From assembly GCF_964199755.1 (NCBI RefSeq), contig NC_133907.1, forward strand, positions 3,353,001-3,417,000: a stretch of 64,000 nucleotides of DNA. Direction: 5' to 3'. Numbering within the stretch: position 1 is the first letter of the stretch; every line of letters begins with the position of its first letter. The notes beneath the pieces were generated by a model, which was given only the letters and a program-made list of their open reading frames with translations, was not told where the DNA came from and did not search any database. Shown one piece after another: positions 21,951-34,240 of the stretch. The DNA comes from Larus michahellis. Taxonomy: Eukaryota; Chordata; Aves; Charadriiformes; Laridae. Made by a program: the position numbers and the translations under genes.

Positions 21951-24900
21951 GGAACAACAACAACAAGAAGCCCCAACGGGAGATTTACAGATGTAACTCA
22001 GCCTGTCTCTCACACCAGCTCTGCTTGAGCCTAGCAGACAATATTTTGAAATGAGGGTCCTCTTTGACGCCTAGAGCCTACCTGCTTCAGTGATTTCCTT
22101 CTCCTTAGGGAATCACAAACATAAATTGATTCATTGTTAGAAATACGGGGGGAAACATGGGGGGCAAATACACCAGTGGTCCCAGAGACCCCCACTCCAG
22201 TGATGCCTGGGATTGTCATTCCACCCTCCACTGGGGCTTTGGCAGATACCAGGGATGAAGATAGGATGAGTCCACATTTTGCAAGACTTGAAGGAAAAAG
22301 AGGAGCTGAACGGCTTGTCTGAACCTGTATAAGAACCTACGGGAGAGTGTGGAACTTCTTTGGAGTCCTAGAAACGGGTCAGCGGTACCTCACCATCCTT
22401 CCCCTGCCCTTGGTGGTCTCATGCATACGCAAGTACACACCAGTCTGCTACTGGTGTGAAGTGTCCCATGGACTTCATTTGGTTTACCATGGAAAGCACA
22501 TCAAACTCCAGACCGGGCACTTTCCTGCCCTTCCACATTGTGGCAATCTTAGCGCATCGCAGCCTTTACACTGAAAGTCTTTGACCATCAGTGAAAACAA
22601 TAAAGAAAATAAAGAGGCCAAATCTATGAATTTGACCCCGCTGTGTGAGATCGGAGGGCAGCCCAGCACACCTTCTGCGGGGCAGGAGGCTTCAAAAGCC
22701 AGGAATCCTCTGTTTGTACTAGCGCACCTCTGCTTTGCCTTTGTTGTCTCATTTCTAGTGGTATTTGGAATACAAAAGGATTTCAGGTATCAGCACATTT
22801 AAGTTAATAAAAAAATCACGCAAGGAATTGGTCTCTGGGTTCTTGCAGCGACACAGCTTGCAAATGCACCAACCCGTATTAGCAAGATCATGCCACCAAC
22901 TCTAACGTGTACGTGCAAAATGTCAGAGAATCCTTTCAGACAGAATTTTTATATGTATCTACAAATGCTTCCTGATTCCTCCCATAACAACACGAATTTA
23001 TGATGTCTCGGTGATAATACCTGGCTAGCTGCTTCACGCAATGCGATACCGCATCTTGGATTTCACTGAAGTTCCTGCTGGCGATTCTTGTGTCCGCACG
23101 AGTGGTACCTCGGGCATGTTGTGGAGCAGAGGGCAGGCCAAGGACCTTCTCCAAAGAGGATTCATTCGGAATCAGCTTTGATAACTATCATAAGGTGATA
23201 ATACGCGATTAGTGCCGGGACATGCCAGCACTTCCACTACCACCCCGTAAACTCTCACGGGCTGTACGGAGGCTGCACAGCAGCTCAGCCTCGGAGGCGA
23301 GGAACGATGCGACCCCAGAAAGGGAGCCAAGCGGAGAAGACGGGGCTGACCACAGTGGGGAAAATCCCATTTTCCTTTCTCAGCGCGATCCACTGTCAAT
23401 GGTAAACAGTGGCTCCGAGCCTGGCTTTAAAAGGATCCTGGAGCACGAATTCTGGCTACGGGTTTCAAAATGTATAGAATTCACCTATATGGAAATGCTC
23501 GGAGAGGTAAGGTAGTAAATCACTCTGGAAAGTGCATACATTTCTCTCAAGCTAATCATCAGATTGAACACTACCCTGGCATAAAGTGGAAGAGATCCAA
23601 GGAAAGTTTTCTGCCATAGATAGCCAAGACTGCATATAGCTCCCAAAGTCAGGAAAAAAATGAAAGAACGTGACGGTCACCTGTCCATCCCTTCCGACCG
23701 GATTGAGGATCCCGTGCCAGGCGCCTCCACATCCCCCGAGCAGATCGCGTCTGCCGTCCTGTGCAACACCGAGAGGGTCTGCCGGAGTAAGAGAAACCAT
23801 TTAAACCTTCTTCCTTTATTCACAAAAGAGATTCTGTTTGATGACCCCCTCGCTGGGCACTGCTAGCGAGTCTTGTTTGCTGCTGCTTAGACTTCATGTT
23901 TACCCTTTCTCTCTCATTTCAAGCAAATAGGCTGGAGAGATATTGCCGTTTCCTTCTGGTCCTTAAGTAAGGGAGACTGCATTTATGCTACCCTGAAATT
24001 CAGCGCACTGACAACTGCAGGATGGATCTGCTGGCCCAGCAACTCCGGGCTCGTGCGTTGGTTATTATTCCTCCTGATGAATTCACTCGGGGGATCCGCT
24101 CCTTGAATGCAAAGCTCTCGGGTCAGGACAAATGGAAAATGCATTACATGGAGCGTGACATACTGTGAGTCCTAGAAATGAGTGCGTGTGAGATACATCC
24201 ATAGGCAGTGGGATAAAGTCGTTCCTTTATCTCCACGTTGCTGCTGGAATTTCCTTCTAAAAACCCGTGTTTGCAGCAGCAATGGCTATTTGCAGTGAAA
24301 TATTGGAGTTTCTTCTGTTATTACATATTGAGACTTAAGAAGCTAAAATCACAGCTTTGTTCTGGTTTTGACTAGTGGGGGTTTAACTCCCCGTCTCTGC
24401 TGCTCTTGGACCCTGACCGTTCCCTGCAGCCAGAGCCCAGTCCCAGCAAAGAAACTGTTTTCCCACAGCGAGCAGTTTAGTTTCCTTCCTTTCCTTCAGC
24501 TCCCCATTTGGGATCCCCCTTCACAAGACACCCACAACCAAACCAGGTCCAAACGCATCTCGGCCATCCACCCCCCCACATCCTCCCGGCGCAAAGAGCA
24601 GAGCCCCGTGCAACTCATCGCTGCTGTGACGGGGACATGCAAGTTTCTCCTGTGCTATAATCTTTCTTCATTTTGTCATCTCCAGGCAGCTCTCCTTAGC
24701 CTTGACATTAAAGTGCCCATCCTATATCTGCATCACCGGACATTTTATATTTATCTGCCAACCCTTTGTCTCTTGTCCCACTATATCTATGATGCTAACG
24801 ACGTTCCTATTTTCAGCCACAGAGGCGGCTGTCATTTAGGTTTTGTCAAGGAAATGACAAAAAGACCCAGTATCAAATCTGAAATATTTAGAAAGCCTTT

Positions 24901-25999
24901 CTCCAAAAAAAATAAAACCCCGGAACTTAAAATTTTGTCCTGATGGAAGAGCTAGCTGTAGTTTTCCAACAAACCTTCAGCCCAAATTTTCTGCAGCTTC
25001 TCAGGATCTTGATCCCAAAAAGGAACAGTTTGTGGTGTCTGAGGCCCCGATCCTGCCACGAATCATGTGCTGGCTGTTTCTGCGGGGGTTTTCTCCTGCC
25101 TTCAGAGAGAGAGAGAGAGACATCGTTTAGTGTTATTTAGTGAATTGTCACAAGACAAGCAAAGAGACAGCGATCCTCACCCAACCCACTGCTCTTTCTA
25201 GAACACTTTATATATAATTTGTTTTGCTTTGCTGTTCTCCTGAGCTCCAGAATACTATGTTCTCATTCAGGTCATTTCATATTCAGATCCTAAAGCACCC
25301 CGTGAAGCAGAGGAACTGTGTTTCCAGCCACATCTTGCAGCTCAGATCAACACGCTAAAGTCTTGGTCTTGGCAATAGCTTCCCGAATGTGTGGGACGTG
25401 GGAGGCTGATGTGCGGATGAGTCGCTATAATCAAGATACAAAGGGGCAGGAGGTCACTGTTAGTTTGGCTGCAGGGGAGCGGCACTGGTATCCGCTGGAG
25501 ATGGGAGCAGAAGACTTGTGCAGCCTGTTGGCAGCAGGAAGGAAGAAAATATCATGGCAGAAAATGATGTCCATCCACCGCCAAAGCAAAGCAGAGCAGA
25601 GGCTGAATAACTGCGCCTAGCTTGGCCTGTACTCTAACGCCCACCAAAAGTCATCTCGCAGGCAAAGGGAGGAAGGAAAAGCCAAGGGAAAAGATGGATC
25701 ACTGCTGACTTCTGGGATTCAGTGGCTGTGCACGGAGGTGGATGGAGAGCCCGTGGGGGTTTTTGTCACCGACGGTCCCTCGCCGGGAACAGGCACGCGT
25801 GGCGGTTCTTGTTCCCAGGACCATCTCCCAGCTCAGTGCTGCAGCTGAGGACAGTGAGTGTCTGCACAAGGGAGGATTTTCTCTTCCTTCATTTCCCCTC
25901 CCCTGGGGGGAAAAAAGTTGGATTTAAAGACTGCTCTTGTTTGATAACTTCCCTTAACTATCAGCTAAATAATACATGAACACTGATCCACCCTGCTGA
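21951..25999. other. Non-coding stretch, 4 kb, nothing recognised
   Basis: The longest frame is 191 codons at 24368-24943 on the plus strand. It starts Ser/Pro-rich and ends Lys-rich, with no signal peptide, domain or motif I know. A (GA)n microsatellite lies at about 25104-25121. No CR1 is visible. Confidence 0.5.
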
Positions 26000-26410
26000 C
26001 TGATGACTCCCTCTGCTGACCCTGTTTTATTTTTATTGCTTGGCTCGGGCCAGTTCCTTCAAGTCCTGAATCATCAGAACAGAGACCTTGAGGTATTCCA
26101 GCCAAATCAATCCCGGGCCCATTGACATATTGCTTTACCTAACCAACCATACAACTTCGCTTTTCCCTGATAATTTCTCAATTAATTGCTTTTCAGCTCT
26201 CATTTGTTACAAGGTCAAGCTGTGACTGGGCTTGTACGTTCCCATCTCTGATAAACTCTCCTGGTCCCCTAATCAGCTACGACTGGGATTTTAGTTCCAT
26301 TAACTTATTCATCATCTAGACATTTTCATCTTGGGGAGCTTGACTTTTGATTGTATCAGTAGTATCTTCAATTATTTAAGAGGACTTAAAATTCCCTTCT
26401 TACCTAAAAG
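26000..26410. promoter_or_regulatory. Candidate regulatory block
   Basis: Unique AT-rich sequence with CTGATAATTTCTCAATTAATTGC near 26167-26189 (facing AATT cores), CCTAATCAGC near 26268, TCCATTAACTTATTCATC near 26297, ACATTTTCATC near 26319 and TTGATTGTATC near 26347. No frame of note crosses it. Confidence 0.35.
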
Positions 26411-27462
26411 GAAAATGCATTTTGAGCGCTGAAAATTGATCACGTTGGACCAGTGTCTTTTGGATGTTCGTATGTGCAGGCCCATGTTAAACAACTCACG
26501 CGTGCTGAGAGCACAAGGATCTGCTGCTGCTGAACATGTGTGTGCACGGGGCTGACTATATTAAGATGTCAGATATAGGGGAATGACAGTACGCTGATGA
26601 CTAGTGGCTTACTAATGCTAAATCACGCCTGAGATTCTGTTCCATGATGTCAAACATTGATTCAGTTTCCGTGGGAAGGTATGCAAATGCCAGAGCCCCT
26701 CGATGAGATCTGAAACTGAAATTGCCAGCAAAAAAAAAAAAAAAAACCAACACGCTTGCCCTCTGCCAGCAATAAATCTTTTTAGAAAAATCTTGAAGCT
26801 AGCTGCACCAGGAGGGGGGCTGTATTTTGAAAATGCACCCCCTCCCCCAGACAGAACGCAGACAGGACCCTTCTTCAGCTTTGGTGCTTGCTGGGAGCCA
26901 AATCCCTCTCTTCTGCTGCAACCTTCTGTCTGAGCCTGTGCTTCATCCTTGCAGCAGCTGGTCCACTCCAAGGCAACAGCCCACTAGCGCTACTTACTAC
27001 AAAATTAATCTTTTAAGAGGAGCAGCAGTCTGTGTTGCACAACGGAATGCCTCGCGTCCCAGCTCTTCTCAGTGCCCCTCTTCCCACCCTTCGCATCCAG
27101 GCAGAACTCCTCAGAGCCTGGAAACTTCTCCCAGTAGCAAAACTGGTGGCGAAAACTAACAAACCGGCATCAGCTGGGAAACGGTGCATTTCTGAACGGG
27201 GTGATGGGACCAAGGAGTCTGGAGGTCCCGACTTCCTTTTTCTCCCAGGCTCCGTAGAAGCCAGTTGACTGAAAACCACCCTCTGAGGACGGTGTCGGGG
27301 GACCCTTTTAGATCATCTGAGCGCTTCAGGCTCTGAAGAATATCCACAGAGAGGGGTCAAACTGTATTGACAGACTCTCCAGGAAGAGAAGCTAGTTTAA
27401 TATTGTCAAGGCAAGACCTGCTGCATATTTAAAAGGAGCTTCTCCTTCCAGGAAGTGTGTGC
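26411..27462. other. Non-coding stretch with one octamer
   Basis: A perfect octamer, ATGCAAAT, lies at 26681-26688 and an A-run at about 26730-26746. The 117-codon minus frame across the A-run is a low-complexity product. No gene recognised. Confidence 0.5.
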
Positions 27463-27500
27463 TCAGGTCTCAGTTTCCTTTCTGCAAAACGCAGGTGATA
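27463..27500 (+). repeat. Possible MIR-like SINE fragment
   Basis: CAGGTCTCAGTTTCCTTTCT followed by GCAAAACGCAGGTGATAG parallels the MIR segment GCCTCAGTTTCCTCATCTG, TAAAATGGGGATAATA. It is short, so chance cannot be excluded. Confidence 0.4.
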
Positions 27501-29859
27501 GCTTTTAACGCTCATGATTTCATTGCAGACGGCCGAATTATGGATATTTCTTGCAGATCTTCCTGTGCTCACACTTTTGAGTGCAAATTTTCAGCGTTCG
27601 CTCAAAAAGAAAAGCCCACATTATCGCTGAGAAGGGCTTAAAAAAGACTAAAAGCGCAGAAAATTGAAAAAAAAAAAACCCTCAGCAATAGGCAGTGCGT
27701 TATGAGGAAGGGAAGCGCAACAACAGTATGAGCTCTGGAGTGTTGCATTGTTTGCTTTTCTCCCCAAACTGCAATAATTCACCCACCCCACTGGAAAAAC
27801 TCTGTCCCTTTCGTGATGCAACGGCACGAAGGGCCGTTCCAAGGTCTCTGTCGCTGCCTGTAACTGATGTACCAGAAGGCACCAACACTTGGAGGATGTG
27901 AAGAAACGTACAGTTCTCTCTCCGCCTGTTGCTAGGATTCGCAGCTCTACCCCACCGCTTTCCGGGGCTTTGGTGCCTAGTTTGTCTGTAGGAAAAAAGA
28001 AGAGAACCTTGTTGCTTCCAGGCTCTCTGCATCAGGCTCAAGCAGCTGCAAAGCCAACCCTTACAATATTGCTACAGTCAGACATAAAATCTTAATGCGT
28101 GATAGTGCCTTGGATCTTACATTCTTCTGAAAAAGGTGAGTCCCCAGTAGTAAATGAAATATTAAACATTATTAAATATGAAACAGCTAAACCTGGATTC
28201 CATTAAAATGAATCTTTCATAGTTTTCCTGGGTTTTTGTGGTTTTTGGTTTTTTTTTTCCTTTCCCTTTTTTTCCCAGGGAGCCCAGTGATCTCATGAGC
28301 TTTTACGTGTCCTTTTAAAGACAGAGAAATCACAGGTAATTTAAGTCTGTTCCATTCAGATTTAGTTTAGCTGGAAAACAAATCAAGGCTGTGAAACTCT
28401 CGCATGGTCGCATCTATCTCACTGAACTATTCAGCAGCCTGTATCAAAGGCTCACCTAAAGACACTGCTGTAATGCCTGCTGACATGTGCCACCTATTTA
28501 GAAATCTTGTATCCAGTTACACACTCTACTTTCATTTAGAATGGCTTTAATCTTCCACCACGCGCCAAAAAAAAAAAGCCCTCTTTTCTTATTACATAGG
28601 ATACCTTTAGAGCTGGTTTTGTTGCTCTCGCAGGTCTTCTGGGAGTTAAACTGCGACTAAAGTGAAGTTCCGATGCGTGAGCTGGCAACTGGGCGCCTGG
28701 AGGAATATCTGCTAGGAAAAACTTAGAATTTGTTAGAGCTGCCATGAGTCAACGGGATAAGCCATTACTCAATATTCTTGCTGTATTGTGTGACTCTAGC
28801 ATTTCTGCCTCAAAATTCACAAATATTTGGGCATCTGCGCAGGCTGGCTGACTCTCTGGTGCCAGAACAAACGCAAAGGTGTATCGTTCTCGTTAGATGT
28901 ACTTATGTCCTTGCATTCAGAACTTGAGCCTTCTCTTTTATTCGAATAGGACCGATAGATGTTTTTAAAAGAGGATGGTAAAAAGAGCTCTTGGCCTTGC
29001 TACGAGTGTCCCAGAGCCTGGCTCCCTGTGAGGGTGTCCCCTCATCCCAGGCTGTGGGGACCGCTGAAGAAAGCTGGGTCTGGTGGGAGGTGGCATCTCC
29101 AGCACAGGCCGTAATCCTTCACTCTTCAGGCTGCTGCATTACGGTCTCCAAAACATGCATGAATTCCTTTATCAATCTCCAGACGCGCTTTTGGACTGGA
29201 AGGCAATAACTACTAAGGAAGACAAGCTAAACCAGCAAAGAAGGTAGAAAGCCATTAATTTTTCATGCCTACTGTTCCATTTTGTGCAAAAAGCCTTCTA
29301 CCTTCTTTTCCATTTCGCTTTCCTTAGGTCACTTCCGAGGCCCAGCAAAGCAGGAGATGTGAACAGACTCCCCACCGCAGGAGCTTGTGCTCATGACTCC
29401 ACCGCTCCGATGGTACCCAGCTGGGCTTCACATCTCCCCCTCCAGGAGCTGAGCAAAATGGGGAGAAAAGAATCCCATTCTGCAGCAAAGTTGGAGAACC
29501 CACGCTCTTCACCGCTTCAGACTCTTGTAATATTTCACAAATTTCTAAAAAAAAAAAATCAAAAGAGCAAATTTTACAAGGTTATTTTCTGTGTTTAAAC
29601 ACCAGTGCTTTCTTTGTGGTGCGTTTCTACTTCAGCTGAGATGGCGAGAGCATCCCACCAGCAATGACCTTCTCGCAGCCTGACCAGAAGCATACGCTCT
29701 TGGTCTGCTTTTGTAAGGGCTCTTTCTGCCTAATTCTGGCCTGACACCCTTGGGATGCAGAGGAACAAATCCCAATTTTTTTATTTATTTATTTTAATGA
29801 ACTGCCGTTGGCCAGCTCACGTTTTCACCACAAAGATTTCAAATTGCCTTAGAGCCACA
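27501..29859. other. Non-coding stretch, nothing recognised
   Basis: AT-rich unique islands (28140-28230 with ATTAAACATTATTAAATATG; 28335-28460) alternate with ordinary sequence. Low-complexity T/G runs lie at 28231-28275, and TTTA repeats near 29777-29796. No gene recognised. Confidence 0.5.
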
Positions 29860-30700
29860 GAAAACATGTTGCAAAGCAGTATGAAGCTTAGACATGAGCA
29901 TGTCAAATAAGTGATCCACATGCGAGTAGATAGACGTGACATTTAGTGATCATCTTTCTTGGACAAAATGGGGCATTGCTGTCACTTTAAGTAAATCTCA
30001 GTCAAATTTCTGGCATTTTACCATAGGGGAAGCAGGAGGCATAACAGTAAATTTCGCTTTAAAAAAATTATAAAAGATCAACCTTGGAAAAAAAAAAATG
30101 GTTGCCACAATTTAAGGTGTAATACCTCATCCTAGCTTGGCCATCCGTTTACTTGCTGCTGATATCAATATGTCACCCCTAATGTTTACTGATGTTCGCT
30201 TTATAAATGACTTTTCCTAGCTGTCAGAATATCTGTCACCAGCGTCTCTTCCCCCTCTTTGCCTCTCGCCCCCTTTAATAAAGATTAATATCTTTGAGGT
30301 TAAGTAGAAAGATCAGATACTACGTAAATGACACCATAGGTCTGATATTAAAACAAGATGAACATGTAATTGCTGAGATTATGTGAGCAAATTGGGTAAT
30401 TCCTAGCCTAAATGAACACAGTTGGCTTTTGCGAGGTCAGTTAATATAAGTGCACGTTCCAATGAACTGCACATTGCGCAGACATTTGGGCTTCTGGAGG
30501 CTGACCCATTGAAGAACTGTAGACGTTCAAGGCAAAAATTGGTGAGTTTAGATTCTACAGCTTCTTGGAAGTACTAATATGTTTCAAAGACATGCAGAAT
30601 GGGGATTCTATAAAAATACGGCACATTGATTTTCCATATTTATAGTCCACCAGTGACTTTTATATTAAACGGTTTCAGTGTATGAGTCCAAACAAGATTT
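29860..30700. promoter_or_regulatory. Candidate regulatory block, about 0.8 kb
   Basis: A long unique AT-rich stretch without any frame of 60 codons. It contains CCCCTAATGTTTACTGATG near 30175, CTTTAATAAAGATTAATATC near 30273-30292, ATGTAATTGCTGAG near 30363, GGGTAATTCC near 30394, GTTAATATAAGTGC near 30440, ACATTGATTTTCC near 30623 and TATATTAAACGG near 30660. The lack of frames and repeats over this length is notable. Confidence 0.37.
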
Positions 30701-32295
30701 TTCAACCTGTCACTCCCGCACCTCAACCTCGTATATGAAATGCTACACGTGTTCCGTCTGCTTTGTGCGTCTTCCTTGACAAACACCTGGAGTAATGATT
30801 CCAGAATGAAAATTTAGCCGGCAATTTTATGGACGAAGCAGAAACCAGTTGTTTTGGTTTGGCGATGCTCGGAGTAGCGAGCAGGCATTTTGCTTTTAAA
30901 TGGCAAGATGCGACTTGGAAGACGCAGTGGAACAGATGATGGACTCTTCACACAGGCCGTGCTCCAAGTGGCTCAAGCAAGGTTTGCCTAACCAAGAACT
31001 GCAGGATGAGGCCAAAACATAGAACCACACATGTGGACCAAAAACTACAAGATCAGACCAAAATCAGCTTCTGTAGAGGTTAAACTTTGACTTATGTTTC
31101 GGACCACCACCTTTGCTGTATACGTAGGATGGTCTTGTGGTTAAGAGTGGAAGATATGAGGCTCATAGTCCAATTTAGACAATGACCTGCAGACCTCCCA
31201 GCCAGGCTATGCTGATCATATCTAATAAAGGAACCAAACACCTCAAAAGGGACTTCAGCTCTACTTCCTGACCTACTAACCTGAAATCCTTTACTTTTTG
31301 GTGCTCCAACTTCAGATGTTGGAGCTCTTTGATACCTACAGCAACAACTCCATGTACCCTCAGAGTTACGGCAGTTTTAACATGGCTGAGCCACTCAATT
31401 TGTGGTTTGTACTTCTGCCCCGTTGGGAACTTGCACACGGAGGTTCTTCTACTCTCTTCCAGGCACCATCTGGTGGGATTTCACTGAACGTGGTGGACAC
31501 CAGGCACAGGACGCTGGGGATCCAGGTCCTGCCACGGCCTGGGATGACCCAGACCCACCTCCCTGCACGTGGCAGCGTCTTCTTCTCTAGGCTGGCAGGT
31601 ATTTTGGACATGTGCATGTGTATGTGTGGTGGTGACCTGGCTCCTCTCCATCCTGCCCATCCCTGGAAACGGAGAAAAACCTAAGGATCAGGAACGGAGC
31701 ACGTAAAGGGTCGTGGCTTTGATGAAGACACTTCTTTAGGAGTGGAGCATTTGGTTCTGTTTGGTGCTTTATCCAGAGGCAGTTGGACATAAGTTTTTAG
31801 ATTTAAGCCTTAAACTCTTGGTAAAATCTTCCTCCCAATGTCAAAGTTGACATCCCCATCGGTGCCTCCTCTCTTGAGCTTCGCCGGGTTGTGGAGACCA
31901 ACTCAGTGACATCTGCAGCTCCCTGGCTCCGCAGGGATGGGGCTGCTGGAGACGCAGATCTCACACAAAGGGCACCGACCGTGCTCCTCAGCATCGCGCA
32001 AAACCTTCCAAATATTGGCAAGCTGCAAAAAAAAAAAAACAGTAGGTACAAAAAGCCAATCCCTGAAGTGAGAATTTCGTACGTAATTTCTTTCCAGTGC
32101 ACCAGCAAAACTATTGTGCTCAGAAGATGACTCTGAAACTGCCTTTTGTTGTATTTTGTATAAAGTAAGATTTTATATCTGCAATAACCACCAGGTGATT
32201 TTTATTTCTAGGAACTAGATTATTCTACAATAAAAGAAAAGACTCTCCGATCGGTATTTTAGCAATCATATCATGAAGAAAAACCACATCTAAAA
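30701..32295. other. Non-coding stretch with possible SINE relic
   Basis: An imperfect direct repeat (AACTGCAGGATGAGGCCAAA near 30998 and AACTACAAGATCAGACCAAA near 31044) is present. Near 31129-31150, GGTCTTGTGGTTAAGAG resembles a tRNA A box as found at the head of MIR-type SINEs. The 128-codon plus frame at 31298-31684 has no domain. Confidence 0.45.
31129..31190 (+). repeat. Possible tRNA-derived SINE (MIR-like) head
   Basis: TGGTCTTGTGGTTAAGAG matches a tRNA A-box region and the MIR start (TAGTGGTTAAGAGC). It is followed at the expected distance by a degraded GTCCAATTTAG and ATGACCTGC, but there is no clear B box. Weak evidence. Confidence 0.3.
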
Positions 32296-32326
32296 ATTCT
32301 AGGAATATTATAATATGTCCTAGAAT
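32296..32326. repeat. 31-bp hairpin-forming dyad
   Basis: ATTCTAGGA (32296-32304) and TCCTAGAAT (32318-32326) are exact reverse complements. Between them ATATTATAATAT (32305-32316) is itself a perfect palindrome, leaving only a single unpaired G at 32317. The arms are thus 15 bp with no loop. Flanking ATATCAT (left) and ATGATAT (right) hint at a longer, decayed symmetry. Confidence 0.9.
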
Positions 32327-34009
32327 CAACTTAGTTTTGATTCACACTGAATGATATTTGCACTATTTCACCGTACGGCACTGGTTTTCCTCTGCAAACA
32401 ATTGTTCCTTTCAACTATAACTAACTTGATTCTTCATGTAGCAGGATCTGAGACGAGGAAACCACAAAGAAACGTTACACTGCAGACTGCAGCAAGCAGA
32501 GGTCTCTCTAGCGAAGGCATTATTTTACAAAATGATGGATGTGCATATTTATTTGCTCTGTGACTTCCATGTCAGGTTTGTCATATTTCCTCAAATTACT
32601 AGTTAAACCAAGGTTTTGTGTTTTGTTTTGTTTTTGTTTCTGCTGAAGCCTGCAGGCTCAACATACCTTGTAAAAATCAAGCTGTAATTTATCTGCTCCA
32701 TAGATCATGTGTAACAATAATCACTCTGGAGCCTGTGCTGGGTTCTGATGTCTGGCTTTGTTGGAGGAGATGTATGAAGTGAACAAAAAGCTTCCTGATT
32801 TTCATACTCTGTAATAAACCTGAAATATGGAGAGAAGTGAAACACATATTTAAATTAAACCGTGGAATCATGACAAAGAAGGAGCACAGAGAAATACACG
32901 CGCGCCCAGACACATACGATGCAACGACACTATTATTTCTCTTACCAGATGGACCTCTGCAAGTCACGTGTACCATACGTCGCATACATATAGCGATCGA
33001 ACCGGCAAAACCATTTTTACCCTGATCTTGGACTCATCACAATGGTGCATACGCTAACTTGCATTTTGCAGGGACAAAACCCTTTGCTAACATAAAAATG
33101 TGTGTCCCCCCCGCCCCCCAAAATGGGTTAATGTTCACAGGCGCTACCCGCCATAAATAAGTGATAGTTCACACTAAATTCACCGCTCAGTGTTAATGCT
33201 CGTTTCACATACATATGGGTAATTTTGGAAAGGCCACGAACAAACTTCAGAATTTTTTGTAGAGATTTGCAAAAAACAAAAAAAACAAAAAAAAAAGGCT
33301 AAAATTCTTAGAGGAAAAATCTAATTATACAAATGGAAAAAAGGGGTAGAAAAACTCGTGGGAGTTTGTTGTGGCTTAAATTCCCCCCTACGCCCACACC
33401 CAGGAAATGGGACTCAGTAATTGAAATATTTCAGATGGCCCTGGGTGGGCAGCTCCTCCCCCAGCCGAATGGCCTTCGGCACGGCGCGGCTCTCCCCACT
33501 TTGACTACTGCAATACAAGAAGAGGACGTGATTCATCCTGCAGATGTTAGAAAAGCACCTCCCCAGCTGGAGACGCGGAGCAGGCGCGGGACATCGCGCA
33601 AAGGTGCTTGGCAGGGCCACGCGAGCCCTTCGTCACCGCAGGGGTTATTGAGCGCTGAGGTGCTGTCGCCACCGGGGCCCCAAGGAAGCCGAGCGCCGGG
33701 TAGAGATCTCTGGGCCGCTGGCCAGAGGAACGGAGAGCTGTGGTGAGGCCCGAGCATTAAAAACAGAACGTTATTTTAAAATTGATTAATTCTCTACAAC
33801 ACACTTGGTGGGAGAGAGGCAGCCCGGCTGTGGCGGTGGGAGGGGGACCTCCTCCGCTTCCCAGCCACAGCGATGCCTGGGACTGTGCGGGTAAAACACG
33901 GCTTGGGGGGCACCTGGGGTCCCTTTAGTCCACAGCCCGAGCTACAGGGCAAATCTGATTCCGCCTCTACCTCCCCAAAGCCTCTCCTGCCTTTTTTTTG
34001 TAATAACCC
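32327..34009. other. Non-coding stretch, nothing recognised
   Basis: Contains a TTTTG-type repeat (32613-32640), a C-run near 33107-33119 and A-rich low complexity at 33271-33297. The 137-codon plus frame at 33333-33746 has no domain and overlaps minus-strand frames. Confidence 0.5.
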
Positions 34010-34240
34010 CCCCTAAATTGCAGTGGTGGCATCATTAAGAGATCCAACAGAAGCCTGGAAGAAGAGATTAGCACATACCAGAGTGACAGGGCTGCTCGGA
34101 AGGGGAAAAAATAGACAACATCAGTGCAATGTACCATTAAAAGTATGGAGTGACAGATGACAGTTGGTCTGTGATGGGGTGATTCAGCTAAACGGTAAAC
34201 AGAAGGGCGAATTCTGATCTCGCTTATGCCAACATAAACC
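34010..34240. promoter_or_regulatory. Candidate regulatory block with tandem TGACAG
   Basis: TGACAG occurs at 34151-34156 and again at 34158-34163, the core recognised by MEIS/TGIF TALE homeodomains. It lies in a unique stretch with GCATCATTAAGAG near 34030, AGAGATTAGCAC near 34065 and CCATTAAAAG near 34133. No coding frame covers it. Confidence 0.35.

Noticed and set aside
24368..24943. 191-codon plus-strand frame
   Set aside because: Composition changes from Ser/Pro-rich to Lys-rich along the frame, no signal peptide or known domain, no promoter or splice context.
25285..25330. Further MIR fragment
   Set aside because: Only a short CACCCYGTGAAGC-like similarity, not collinear beyond about 15 bases.
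31129..31150. tRNA gene suggested by an A-box match
   Set aside because: No B box (GGTTCRANNCC) and no acceptor-stem pairing at the right distance, so at most a SINE relic.
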